Source of the DNA: CAYLKS01 sp964384205 [NCBI: uncultured bacterium]
GTDB lineage: Bacteria; JAGOEH01
Assembly: GCA_964384205.1 (NCBI GenBank)
Contig: CAYLKS010000077.1
Location: 1-11,588 of the forward strand
DNA: 11,588 nt
Reading direction: 5' to 3'
Shown here in pieces: positions 1 to 6,164 of the stretch. The notes under the pieces are model-generated. The model did no database searches, had not been told where the DNA came from, and saw only the letters and a program-made list of their open reading frames with translations. The stretch's first letter is position 1. Every line of letters begins with the position of its first letter. The position numbers and the translations under genes were made by a program.

Positions 1-1468
1 TTATATTTTGTCTTTTTAAAGTTTTTTTAACTTTTACAATAGGTTTATTATTTTTATTTAATTTATTATTTATTTCTTTAATTAATTTATATTTTTCAGC
101 TAAAGATAATTCTTTAAATACATAATTAATAATAAATTCTATTGGTAAGGTAGTTGGTAAAACATTATAAAGATTATTAATAACTAATGTTTTTCTTTGT
201 TGAACTTCTGATTTAATTTGTTCATCAACAATACTTGGTGATGGAAATTCAATAATTAATTTATATTTATTCCAATCAATATCAGATAAAACATCTTTAT
301 AAATCTTTTTTAATCCTAAAATTAATTTTCTTTGATATTTTCTAATTGTTCTAGCAAAATTTGTTTCAATTCTATCAATAATAGACCTATTTCTAGTAGC
401 TTCTTCAAAGTTTAAGTATGCTTTTGGAATATCTAAAGCTGCTAATAATCTTCTTTGCATCAATTGAACATCATCTACTCTTTGTAATGAGCTATCTCCA
501 GAAATTGACTGTACATCTGTTGCACTATCTTTTGTAACAGGTAAAATTATATCAAGAAAATCTCTTAATCCAGAATAATCTCCTTGAATCATTCCTTCTT
601 TAATATTGATTTGAGTTTTCTGCTTTAATTTTTCTGCAAATTTCATTAAATATAATTTTGCTTTTGTACTTGATTTACCTGTTACATCAATTTTAAATAT
701 TAATTTCATTGTTGCTCGTGTGATTCTATTAATAATAATAGCATCTTCAAGAATTTTTAAATATCTCCAGTTTCTTATTAAAGGATAAAGCATTGTTTCA
801 CCTGGTGGGACAACAGCAGTACTAAAATGAATAATATTTTTAGGATTTAATTCTTTTTTATCTTCCATTTTTACTTGCCAATATTTAATTGGTTTACCTG
901 TTTTATCTAATTCCCAAATGATTTCATTGGATGGTAAATAATAATATTCATCTCCTTTTTTAGATTTTTCTAAAAAAGCATCACCATATTTAACTAAATC
1001 AATTGTAATATCATAAATTAATTCTTTGATATTAGTTCTTTCTTCCCATTCTTCTATTTTTTCATAAGCTTCTGCAATTATTGGGTCATTTTGATTTTGT
1101 TGTTCTAATAAATCTAATTTTAAAAATAAATTTTCATTTAAAATTTCAGAATTTTCTAATTGTTTTTTGAATGAATAATATTCTTTTTGAACAATTAAAA
1201 TGTTATATTGTTCTAATTCACTTAAACCACTTCCATAACATATAGTATCTGCAATTTTTGTTACTGCACTATGAATTTCTGGCATCATCATCATTTCATC
1301 TATTTCTTTACATTTTTCTAACCTATTGGATGGTAACTTATTAACATCTTTTAAACTAGTAAAAATAAATAGATTATCTAATAAATGGTCATATGTACTT
1401 AATTCATTTAAAAGTTTTAAAAATCTATTTTGATTTTTTTCTTCTTCAGTTAATTTTCTTCTAGGCAT
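1..1468 (-). CDS. Portal protein, T4 gp20-like (C-terminus cut by window edge)
   Basis: This is probably the portal vertex protein, the dodecameric ring through which DNA is packaged and to which the neck and tail attach. Reading from the ATG at 1466-1468 gives 489 uninterrupted codons that run off the left edge. T4 gp20 is about 524 residues, so only a short C-terminal piece is probably missing. Family-like features are MPEIHSAVTKIAD at residues 62-74, DLVKYGDAFLEK at 157-168, the wing and clip region from IINRITRATMKLIFKIDVTG (245-264), DDVQLMQRRLLAALDIPKAYL at 332-352, and DRIETNFARTIRKYQRKLI at 365-383, the usual long helix near the end of the core. The start is preceded by a weak AAGAG ribosome site. 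Between 1469 and 1544 the DNA is almost pure A/T with pyrimidine-rich repeats on the coding strand, and I see no terminator or clear promoter there. The identification rests on motif pattern, not a search, but is strong. Confidence 0.87.
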   Translation of the reverse strand, partial: MPRRKLTEEEKNQNRFLKLLNELSTYDHLLDNLFIFTSLKDVNKLPSNRLEKCKEIDEMMMMPEIHSAVTKIADTICYGSGLSELEQYNILIVQKEYYSFKKQLENSEILNENLFLKLDLLEQQNQNDPIIAEAYEKIEEWEERTNIKELIYDITIDLVKYGDAFLEKSKKGDEYYYLPSNEIIWELDKTGKPIKYWQVKMEDKKELNPKNIIHFSTAVVPPGETMLYPLIRNWRYLKILEDAIIINRITRATMKLIFKIDVTGKSSTKAKLYLMKFAEKLKQKTQINIKEGMIQGDYSGLRDFLDIILPVTKDSATDVQSISGDSSLQRVDDVQLMQRRLLAALDIPKAYLNFEEATRNRSIIDRIETNFARTIRKYQRKLILGLKKIYKDVLSDIDWNKYKLIIEFPSPSIVDEQIKSEVQQRKTLVINNLYNVLPTTLPIEFIINYVFKELSLAEKYKLIKEINNKLNKNNKPIVKVKKTLKRQNI

Positions 1469-1544
1469 TTTAAAGTTCTCTTTTATTTAAAAATTTTAAT
1501 AGAATAAAGGAAAATAACTAGGAAATAAATAGAAATAAGAAAGT

Positions 1545-1700
1545 TTAAATAGTAAATTGTTTTAATAAATCAAGTGAAGAAATATAATTTATTTTTCTAG
1601 AAAAGTTTTCAATTTCTTTAAGTTCTTGTTTAGTATAAGGTTTAAGTTCTTTCAATATTTTTTCAAATTTTAATTTTATTTCTTTTTTATTAATTTTTTT
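1545..1700 (-). other. -1 frame extension of the small Gly/Lys-rich gene
   Basis: In the -1 frame relative to the 43-residue ORF, the DNA is open from inside the A9 run to a TAA at 1545-1547. It has no ATG of its own, and a TAA at 1701-1703 closes this frame just before the run. A slip within the A run would add 49 residues beginning INKKEIKLKFEKILKELKPY and ending in LDLLKQFTI. This tail is a charged amphipathic helix of ordinary protein-like composition. In DNA this AT-rich, with TAA frequent by chance, 49 open codons directly continuing a gene are unlikely to be accidental. It is either a programmed -1 or transcriptional-slippage product, or an assembly with one A too few. Confidence 0.45.
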
Positions 1701-1807
1701 TTATATCCAATAGGAATTCCTATTGGACCTTTTCCTTTACCATATCCAAGACCTTTGCCCTTTCCATGACTTCTAATTTTTGAACCAGGACATTTCTTCT
1801 TTTTCAT
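1676..1807 (-). CDS. Small Gly/Lys-rich protein, zero frame (43 aa)
   Basis: This short basic protein is not recognised. It starts with MKKKKCPGSKIRSHGKGKG and continues with glycine-lysine alternation, then PIGIPIG at residues 28-34, then lysines, and stops at TAA 1676-1678. The start is well supported. Its ATG (1805-1807) overlaps the TGA of the glycosyltransferase gene (1804-1806) as ATGA, and an AGGA ribosome site at 1816-1819 lies 8 nt upstream. It is short, with a single Cys at residue 6 and no membrane segment, so a nucleic-acid-binding or head-core role is possible but is inference only. Its neighbour downstream is the portal gene. The coding frame meets nine consecutive A residues at codons 36-38. 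A -1 slip there would replace the last five residues with a 49-residue tail, giving an 87-residue product ending at 1545. The true product may therefore be the longer one. Confidence 0.62.
   Translation of the reverse strand: MKKKKCPGSKIRSHGKGKGLGYGKGKGPIGIPIGYKKKLIKKK
1694..1702 (-). other. A9 slippery run, candidate frameshift or slippage site
   Basis: Nine consecutive A residues on the coding strand are read as three AAA lysine codons (zero frame TAT AAA AAA AAA TTA). Tandem AAA codons allow re-pairing of both tRNAs after a one-base backward slip, as at the dnaX A AAA AAG site. A9 runs are also known sites of RNA polymerase slippage, as in Thermus dnaX. One extra A, or a -1 slip, joins the upstream 38 codons to the open frame down to 1545. 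Confidence 0.5.
1707..1726. repeat. Perfect 20-bp palindrome, 4 nt from the A9 run
   Basis: CCAATAGGAATTCCTATTGG reads identically on both strands. In RNA it can form an 8-bp stem with an AAUU loop, ending 4 nt upstream of the A9 run on the coding strand. It encodes the PIGIPI part of the small Gly/Lys-rich protein, so protein repetition may explain some of the symmetry, but synonymous positions also match. On neither strand is it followed by the T-run expected of an intrinsic terminator. It could be an RNA hairpin acting on frameshifting or coupling, or a binding site for a dimeric protein. Confidence 0.7.
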
Positions 1808-2889
1808 TTTAACTTTCCTTTAATCTTTTGTATAAAAATTTCTTCTTCTATAAATTTAAAGCATTCACCATAATCTTTATTTATTTTACAAGAACCATGA
1901 ATTTTACATGGATATTCTTCACATATTTCCTTAACTTTAGTTTTATTAGGAACAATCCAATCTGCATTTTTATAAGTAGTAATTCTTAATTCTGGAGAAA
2001 ATGGTCCGAAAATTCCTAAAAATGGTTTATCAATTGCTCCACAAAAATGTGGAATTACTGTATCTACACTTATTACATAATTACAAATAGAAACTAAAGC
2101 AAACAAATCAATGATTGTTGGAGTATAAATATATCTCCATTTGTATTCATTAACCAACATATTTTTTTCTTTTTCATTTTTAAATTTACTAAAAATAAAT
2201 TCTATATCATTAGTTTTAATCTTTTTTAAAATACTTGCTAAGAAAAAAGGATTAATTTTTCTATTTGAATATCCAGCATGATAATGAACGAATATGTTAA
2301 ATTTATTTTTATTTACTAATGCTTTATATTTATTCAAATATTTTTGTGGAATTTTTTTAATATATGGTTTAGTTAATTTATAATGAACTAATCTAGAAGT
2401 TAATTCATACCAATTTAATAATTTTTCATTTTCAATTTTTCCTTCAAAAGAAATAATATATCTAACTATTTTTTTAATTTTGGAAATAGGACAAATAATA
2501 GGAAAATATCCATCTATATCAAATAATTTTAGCAATTCAAAATATTTTGGCAAAGTTGAAAAATAAATTTTAATTTTTTTGAATTTTTTTCTGAAATAAT
2601 AAACTAAAGAACTTAATAATAATAAATCACCTAAACCACCTGTTCTGCTTATTAAAATATTATCTGGTTTTTTTATAAATTCATAATAATTGAACATTTT
2701 AAAGTAATTTTTATATTCTTCTACTTCATAAATATTTGGAATTAAAATTTGAGGGTCTTCTTGATGATTTTTATATATAGAAGCAACTATAAAATCTGGC
2801 ACTAAAAATTTTTGATATGGATTCATAAAAAATTCTTTACCTGAAAAATTATAAATCATAGGTCTTGATTGAATTTGTATGATTTTCAT
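1804..2889 (-). CDS. Glycosyltransferase family 9 (heptosyltransferase-like) with extra N-terminal domain
   Basis: Family 9 glycosyltransferases have a GT-B fold and move a sugar from a nucleotide donor, typically ADP-heptose to lipopolysaccharide. Visible family marks are the N-terminal Rossmann start ILISRTGGLGDLLLLSSL (residues 78-95), and the second-domain HYHAGYSNRKINPFFLASIL (203-221, corresponding to the donor-domain start). The C-terminal signature includes YVISVDTVIPHFCGAIDKPF (271-290) and LGIFGPFSPELR (291-302). Residues 1-75 precede the catalytic domain and are unusual. They look like a small beta domain (V-x-P core around residues 16-40) of the type seen in short phage structural proteins. 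Cysteines 323, 328, 334 and 343 form a C-terminal cluster like that of many GT9 enzymes. An AGGA site 6 nt before the ATG at 2887-2889 supports this start despite a 41-nt overlap with the gene before it. The acceptor is unknown: a virion protein or host surface glycan are both possible. Standard catalytic activity is likely but not proven. Confidence 0.85.
   Translation of the reverse strand: MKIIQIQSRPMIYNFSGKEFFMNPYQKFLVPDFIVASIYKNHQEDPQILIPNIYEVEEYKNYFKMFNYYEFIKKPDNILISRTGGLGDLLLLSSLVYYFRKKFKKIKIYFSTLPKYFELLKLFDIDGYFPIICPISKIKKIVRYIISFEGKIENEKLLNWYELTSRLVHYKLTKPYIKKIPQKYLNKYKALVNKNKFNIFVHYHAGYSNRKINPFFLASILKKIKTNDIEFIFSKFKNEKEKNMLVNEYKWRYIYTPTIIDLFALVSICNYVISVDTVIPHFCGAIDKPFLGIFGPFSPELRITTYKNADWIVPNKTKVKEICEEYPCKIHGSCKINKDYGECFKFIEEEIFIQKIKGKLK
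1816..1819 (-). promoter_or_regulatory. Ribosome binding site of the small Gly/Lys-rich gene
   Basis: AAAGGA on the coding strand lies 8 nt before the ATG at 1805-1807, inside the last codons of the glycosyltransferase gene. Together with the ATGA overlap it fixes the start of this otherwise easily missed short gene. Confidence 0.6.
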
Positions 2890-3676
2890 GTTTTTTCCTT
2901 TTATTTAAATCTTTTATAGTTTTAATTTTTTTATTTGGATAATGTAATTTAAATAATTGTTTTAAAATATAAAAAGTTTCTTTATATCCACTTTTGAATC
3001 TTCTAAATCCAATTGGATATAATATATCAGTTCTTAATAATTGATTTTGTATCAAATAATAAAGTGAATATTTTAAATCTAATATTTTTTCTAATTTTAC
3101 TCTATATTTATCTAACCATTCATAAGCCAAAATTATTTGTTTATCTTCATTTGCTTTTTTAATTTTTTCTAAAATTGTTAATAATGATTTTGGATGTCTT
3201 CTTAATTCAACTAAATGAATTCTTTTATCTAATTTATCTTTTGGAAAAATATTTATATATTCAAAATTATCTTCAAATAAGTTTTTAAAGCATGTAGATA
3301 AATAGTGTGAAGAAAAAGAACCAATATCATAAAATGATAAATTTATTTTTAAATTTTTACTTAATAATAATAAAATGGTATCTAAAGCTGTAACATCTTC
3401 AGTTAATAAATAATATTTAAAATTTCCATTTTCTTTTAAAAATTGATATAATCCAATACAAAATAAATCTGATTGTATAAATAAAATATTTAAATCTTTA
3501 AAATAAGATTTTAATTTTTCACTATTATTTCCTTTTCCAAAAATCAATATTTGTTTATCACCAAATAAATTTCTAAAATCCTTCCAAAATTCAAAAGTAT
3601 TTTTAATTTTCTGTTCTTTATTTAAACGATGAATATAAGTATTAATAGCATAGAAATCAACAATTACATAATTCAT
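2849..3676 (-). CDS. Putative degenerate FEN/PIN-like protein (275 aa)
   Basis: There is no confident family match. By eye the first 125 residues follow the order of secondary structure in the intact exonuclease two genes upstream. The strand and first acidic residue VIVDFYAIN (residues 4-12) match the partner's LIVDASN. QILIFGKGNNS (42-52) sits where it has IYIVWDIGRS. FIQSDLFCIGLYQFLKEN (66-83) sits where it has EGDMIMAYIAKK. KYYLLTEDVTALDTILL (87-103) sits where it has AIIISTDKDFYQLL. Several metal-binding acids appear lost: D60 of the partner is replaced by Gly, and the D-x-D pair becomes E-D followed by V-T. The GD..SDN..G..G helix-hairpin segment is absent. The second half is Lys-rich and helical, with a basic C-terminus. 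If related, it is a non-catalytic paralogue, perhaps a DNA-binding partner. A strong GGAGG site lies 7 nt before the ATG. The last 41 nt overlap the glycosyltransferase gene. Confidence 0.8.
   Translation of the reverse strand: MNYVIVDFYAINTYIHRLNKEQKIKNTFEFWKDFRNLFGDKQILIFGKGNNSEKLKSYFKDLNILFIQSDLFCIGLYQFLKENGNFKYYLLTEDVTALDTILLLLSKNLKINLSFYDIGSFSSHYLSTCFKNLFEDNFEYINIFPKDKLDKRIHLVELRRHPKSLLTILEKIKKANEDKQIILAYEWLDKYRVKLEKILDLKYSLYYLIQNQLLRTDILYPIGFRRFKSGYKETFYILKQLFKLHYPNKKIKTIKDLNKRKKHENHTNSIKTYDL
2896..2899 (-). promoter_or_regulatory. Ribosome binding site deciding the GT9 start
   Basis: AAAGGA followed by a six-base spacer and ATG at 2887-2889. It supports the upstream start over the internal Met at residue 11, even though it makes the gene overlap the preceding one by 41 nt. 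Confidence 0.55.
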
Positions 3677-3679
3677 TTT

Positions 3680-4063
3680 TTAACCTCCAAAATTTAATTT
3701 CTTTATTTCATTGAATAAATTTCTATTTTTTTTGATAATTTCATAATAAGTTTCAATATTTCTAGTTGATTCATTTAAATAATATTTTAGATTTTTAATT
3801 ATTAGTTCTTTATCTTTATCTTTAATATCTTTTGGTAATTTTACAAATTTAATTTTTATATATTTATCTTTAATTAAATTTTTGATTATTATTGCCCATT
3901 CTTTATCATCTACTAAAAAAAATAAATTATTATTAGTTAAATTTATTTCTTCTATTAATTCTTTAAATCCAGATAAAACTTTAATTAACCAAAATTTGCT
4001 TCTTTGTCCTTGAAAATCCTTATTAAAAATAAATTTAAATAATGAATGATTTTCTAGGTTCAT
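3680..4063 (-). CDS. Unrecognised small protein (127 aa)
   Basis: I do not recognise a family. The protein is Lys/Ile/Asn-rich and soluble, with no signal peptide or membrane span. A hydrophobic strand NNLFFLVDD (residues 45-53) is followed by a helix (KEWAIIIKNLI) and a second strand (IKIKFVKLP), an alternating alpha/beta pattern. The C-terminal third is predominantly helical (residues about 80-125). Its ATG (4061-4063) overlaps the exonuclease stop TGA (4060-4062) as ATGA, with an AGAG ribosome site about 8 nt upstream, and it is followed by the 275-residue FEN-like gene after 3 nt. Being coupled between the exonuclease and its apparent degenerate relative suggests a shared process, but this is inference. 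It is too short to be a complete FEN domain. Confidence 0.78.
   Translation of the reverse strand: MNLENHSLFKFIFNKDFQGQRSKFWLIKVLSGFKELIEEINLTNNNLFFLVDDKEWAIIIKNLIKDKYIKIKFVKLPKDIKDKDKELIIKNLKYYLNESTRNIETYYEIIKKNRNLFNEIKKLNFGG
3684..3688 (-). promoter_or_regulatory. Strong ribosome binding site (GGAGG) for the 275-aa gene
   Basis: GGAGG lies 7 nt before the ATG at 3674-3676 and is the best Shine-Dalgarno in the window. It is embedded in the last codons (Phe-Gly-Gly-stop) of the 127-residue gene, so that protein's C-terminus is partly dictated by the ribosome site. The two genes are separated by 3 nt. Confidence 0.75.
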
Positions 4064-5121
4064 AGTAATCTCTTTATTTCTTTTAATAATTCATCCATAT
4101 TTTTCTTGATAAATTTATCTTTTTTATTATCAATTTTTATTTGATAATTATTTAGATATTGATATAAAATTCTAACATTTTCTGAAGTTAATATTGTATT
4201 AATCTCTAATTTGGATAAAATATTTCTAATTAAATCTATTCTTAATTCTTTTATATCAGATTCATCAATTCTTTGAACATATGTTGAAATATCTATATCT
4301 TTTATATCAATTAAATTCATTAATTCATAATTTATCTTTAAAATTTTTTGATTATCTTCTTCCAGTAATAATTTTAATTTCTTGATAAAACTTTTTTTAT
4401 TATTATTCATTTTAACATATTCTTTGATATATTGCAAGAATTCATCAATATTATTGAAATCTTTATCTTTTATAACTTCATTTAATAATTGTTCACAAAA
4501 TTTAATTCCTAAGTTTTTGACTCCAAAAATATTATCGCTTGTATCTCCTAAAATACTCCTAATAATTGGTAATACTTGTGGTCTTAAATATATAGAATTT
4601 ATTTTAAATTCTTTTTGAATTTCATATAATTCAATATACTTTCTTTTTCTTGGATTAAAAACTAATATATTATCATAAAGTAATAATTGATAAAAATCTT
4701 TGTCTGTACTAATTATGATAGCTTTATTATTATTTTGAGCTTCTTTTTTTGCAATATATGCCATTATCATATCACCTTCAGTTTTAGGCAAAATTATTTC
4801 TTTAAAAGGAAAATATTTTAACAAATCAATTAATATTTTTCTTTGTTTTCTAAAGTTATCCAAAAAAGTTTGGTCAGATTTTGCATCTCTTTGTTTTTTA
4901 TATTGTGGATATAACTTTCTATGTTTTATTGAACGTCCAATATCCCAAACAATATAGATTTCATTTGGATAAAATTCTCTCAAATACATAAATATACTTC
5001 TTAAAAATCCAAAAACTCCAGTTATATTTACTCCATTACTATTAACTTTAGTAAATTTAGTTAGCATATTTCTGATTAATAGATTAGAAGCATCTACTAT
5101 TAATACTAACTTATTATTCAT
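4060..5121 (-). CDS. 5'-3' exonuclease / flap endonuclease (T4 RNase H/T5 FEN family)
   Basis: This is a structure-specific nuclease that removes RNA primers and 5' flaps during replication. All expected metal-binding carboxylates are visible in a PIN-like fold: D10 in LIVDASN, D60 in IVWDIGRS, E115 and D117 in TEGDMIMAY, D140 and D142 in ISTDKDF, and D193 and D196 in LGDTSDNIFG. The arch region has the conserved R68-x2-Y71-x3-K75-x2-R78 pattern (HRKLYPQYKKQR). The LGDTSDN..GVKNLGIK segment (residues 191-207) is the helix-hairpin-helix that binds duplex DNA. The C-terminal 140 residues are helical and Lys-rich, possibly for binding a clamp or single-stranded-DNA protein as in T4 RNase H. The length of 353 is close to that of T4 RNase H (about 305) with an extended tail. 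The ATG overlaps the previous stop (ATGA, 5118-5121), indicating coupled translation. The enzyme should be active. Confidence 0.93.
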   Translation of the reverse strand: MNNKLVLIVDASNLLIRNMLTKFTKVNSNGVNITGVFGFLRSIFMYLREFYPNEIYIVWDIGRSIKHRKLYPQYKKQRDAKSDQTFLDNFRKQRKILIDLLKYFPFKEIILPKTEGDMIMAYIAKKEAQNNNKAIIISTDKDFYQLLLYDNILVFNPRKRKYIELYEIQKEFKINSIYLRPQVLPIIRSILGDTSDNIFGVKNLGIKFCEQLLNEVIKDKDFNNIDEFLQYIKEYVKMNNNKKSFIKKLKLLLEEDNQKILKINYELMNLIDIKDIDISTYVQRIDESDIKELRIDLIRNILSKLEINTILTSENVRILYQYLNNYQIKIDNKKDKFIKKNMDELLKEIKRLL

Positions 5122-6164
5122 TTTATCAAATATTCAAAATCTTTTTCTTCTATATTTTTACCATAAAAATATGAAAATTCATCTATAAAATCATTTTTCT
5201 TTTCTTTAGTTATAACATATATACTATTTTCTTGGCAATTGAAATAATTGTAATAATAAATAAATCTAATTGATAATTCTCTTTTATCAATTATTTTATA
5301 AGCAGATATGCCAGTGCCCTCTTCATTGTAGTGAAGAAGGATAGCATACCTGCTTAGATTTTCTTCTGGAATTATAAAATATCCTAACAATGAATTAAAT
5401 ATAGTTTCAACTTTTATTAATCTATTATTTTCTTTTAATTTTTTAAAAAATTCTTGTTTTTTATAAATATTATTATATCTAAACAATTCTTCAATTGGAC
5501 AATATGGAAAATAATTTCCTACTAAAAAATTATCATATTCTGAACCAATATCAAGCAATGCTTCTTTTATTGCAATATCATCTAATACATCTTTGCTATA
5601 TTTTAATGAATTAAAAAATAAATAATAAGAAACATCATTTTGTGATTCAATTTTTCTTTTTTTAGATATTTTTGGATAATAAAAAATTAAATAATTAAAA
5701 AAAATATCATAAATAGATTGATTTTTTTCAATATATTCTTTTAATAATTGTCTAATTAATAAAGATAGAGAAAATTTATAGCAAGGGATTTCATTACTAA
5801 CCAAAATATTCCTTAAATTGTTTTTTGATAAATTATTAATAACATTTTTTAATGAATTTAAGTAAATAACTGATTTTTTAGAATCAAAACCTCTACAATA
5901 AATAGAATCAATAAAATTCTTGTTTAAGAAATCAAGTGCAATATCTCTATTAAATTTATCATTTTTTTCAATAATATATTCATCTGTTAAAAGATATACA
6001 AAATTTAATAAAGTATCATCTATTTGTAATTTTCCACAACCTTTATCTAATTTTCTACAAATAAAATAAAGAATAATTTTCTTTAATTCTTCTACATTAT
6101 CATCAATTAAATATAATAACCTAGCTGGAAAATAAATTATATTTCTAAGAAAATTAATGTTCAT
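5118..6164 (-). CDS. Unrecognised 348-aa protein
   Basis: No family is recognised. The N-terminus has a hydrophobic stretch (MNINFLRNIIYFPARLLYL), but acidic residues follow at once and no clean signal peptide or transmembrane span is evident. The protein is rich in Ile, Asn, Lys, Tyr and Phe. Cysteines are scattered (CRKLDKGCGK near residue 35, YCRGFD near 89, PYCPIEELF near 222) without a regular zinc-finger spacing. The C-terminal third (residues about 255-345) is more beta-rich, including YFIIPEENLSRYAILLHYN. The ATG directly abuts the TAA of the adhesin gene (TAAATG) with no Shine-Dalgarno visible, so translation probably depends on termination-reinitiation from the adhesin. Its stop overlaps the exonuclease ATG. 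Position between a fibre-like gene and a nuclease allows either an adhesin chaperone or assembly role or a replication role; the sequence does not decide. Confidence 0.8.
   Translation of the reverse strand: MNINFLRNIIYFPARLLYLIDDNVEELKKIILYFICRKLDKGCGKLQIDDTLLNFVYLLTDEYIIEKNDKFNRDIALDFLNKNFIDSIYCRGFDSKKSVIYLNSLKNVINNLSKNNLRNILVSNEIPCYKFSLSLLIRQLLKEYIEKNQSIYDIFFNYLIFYYPKISKKRKIESQNDVSYYLFFNSLKYSKDVLDDIAIKEALLDIGSEYDNFLVGNYFPYCPIEELFRYNNIYKKQEFFKKLKENNRLIKVETIFNSLLGYFIIPEENLSRYAILLHYNEEGTGISAYKIIDKRELSIRFIYYYNYFNCQENSIYVITKEKKNDFIDEFSYFYGKNIEEKDFEYLIK

Noticed and set aside
1-3. TAA on the minus strand at the left edge as the end of the portal gene
   Set aside because: It is not in the portal frame. 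The in-frame codon there is ATA at 2-4, so the gene continues past the edge.
1469-1544. Promoter or terminator before the portal gene
   Set aside because: The gap is nearly pure A/T with pyrimidine-rich repeats. -10-like strings occur everywhere in such DNA, no T4-type late promoter (TATAAATA) is intact there, and there is no hairpin with a T-run.
4382-4618. Plus-strand open frame of 78 codons
   Set aside because: It lies wholly inside the exonuclease gene on the other strand, has low-complexity Leu/Ile/Ser composition from the complementary AT-rich codons, and breaks the all-minus gene layout.
5314-5345. Inverted repeat (TCTTCA...TGAAGA) in a locally G+C-richer patch of the 348-aa gene
   Set aside because: The stem is only about six pairs, lies in the middle of a coding frame and has no T-run. 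Chance is sufficient.
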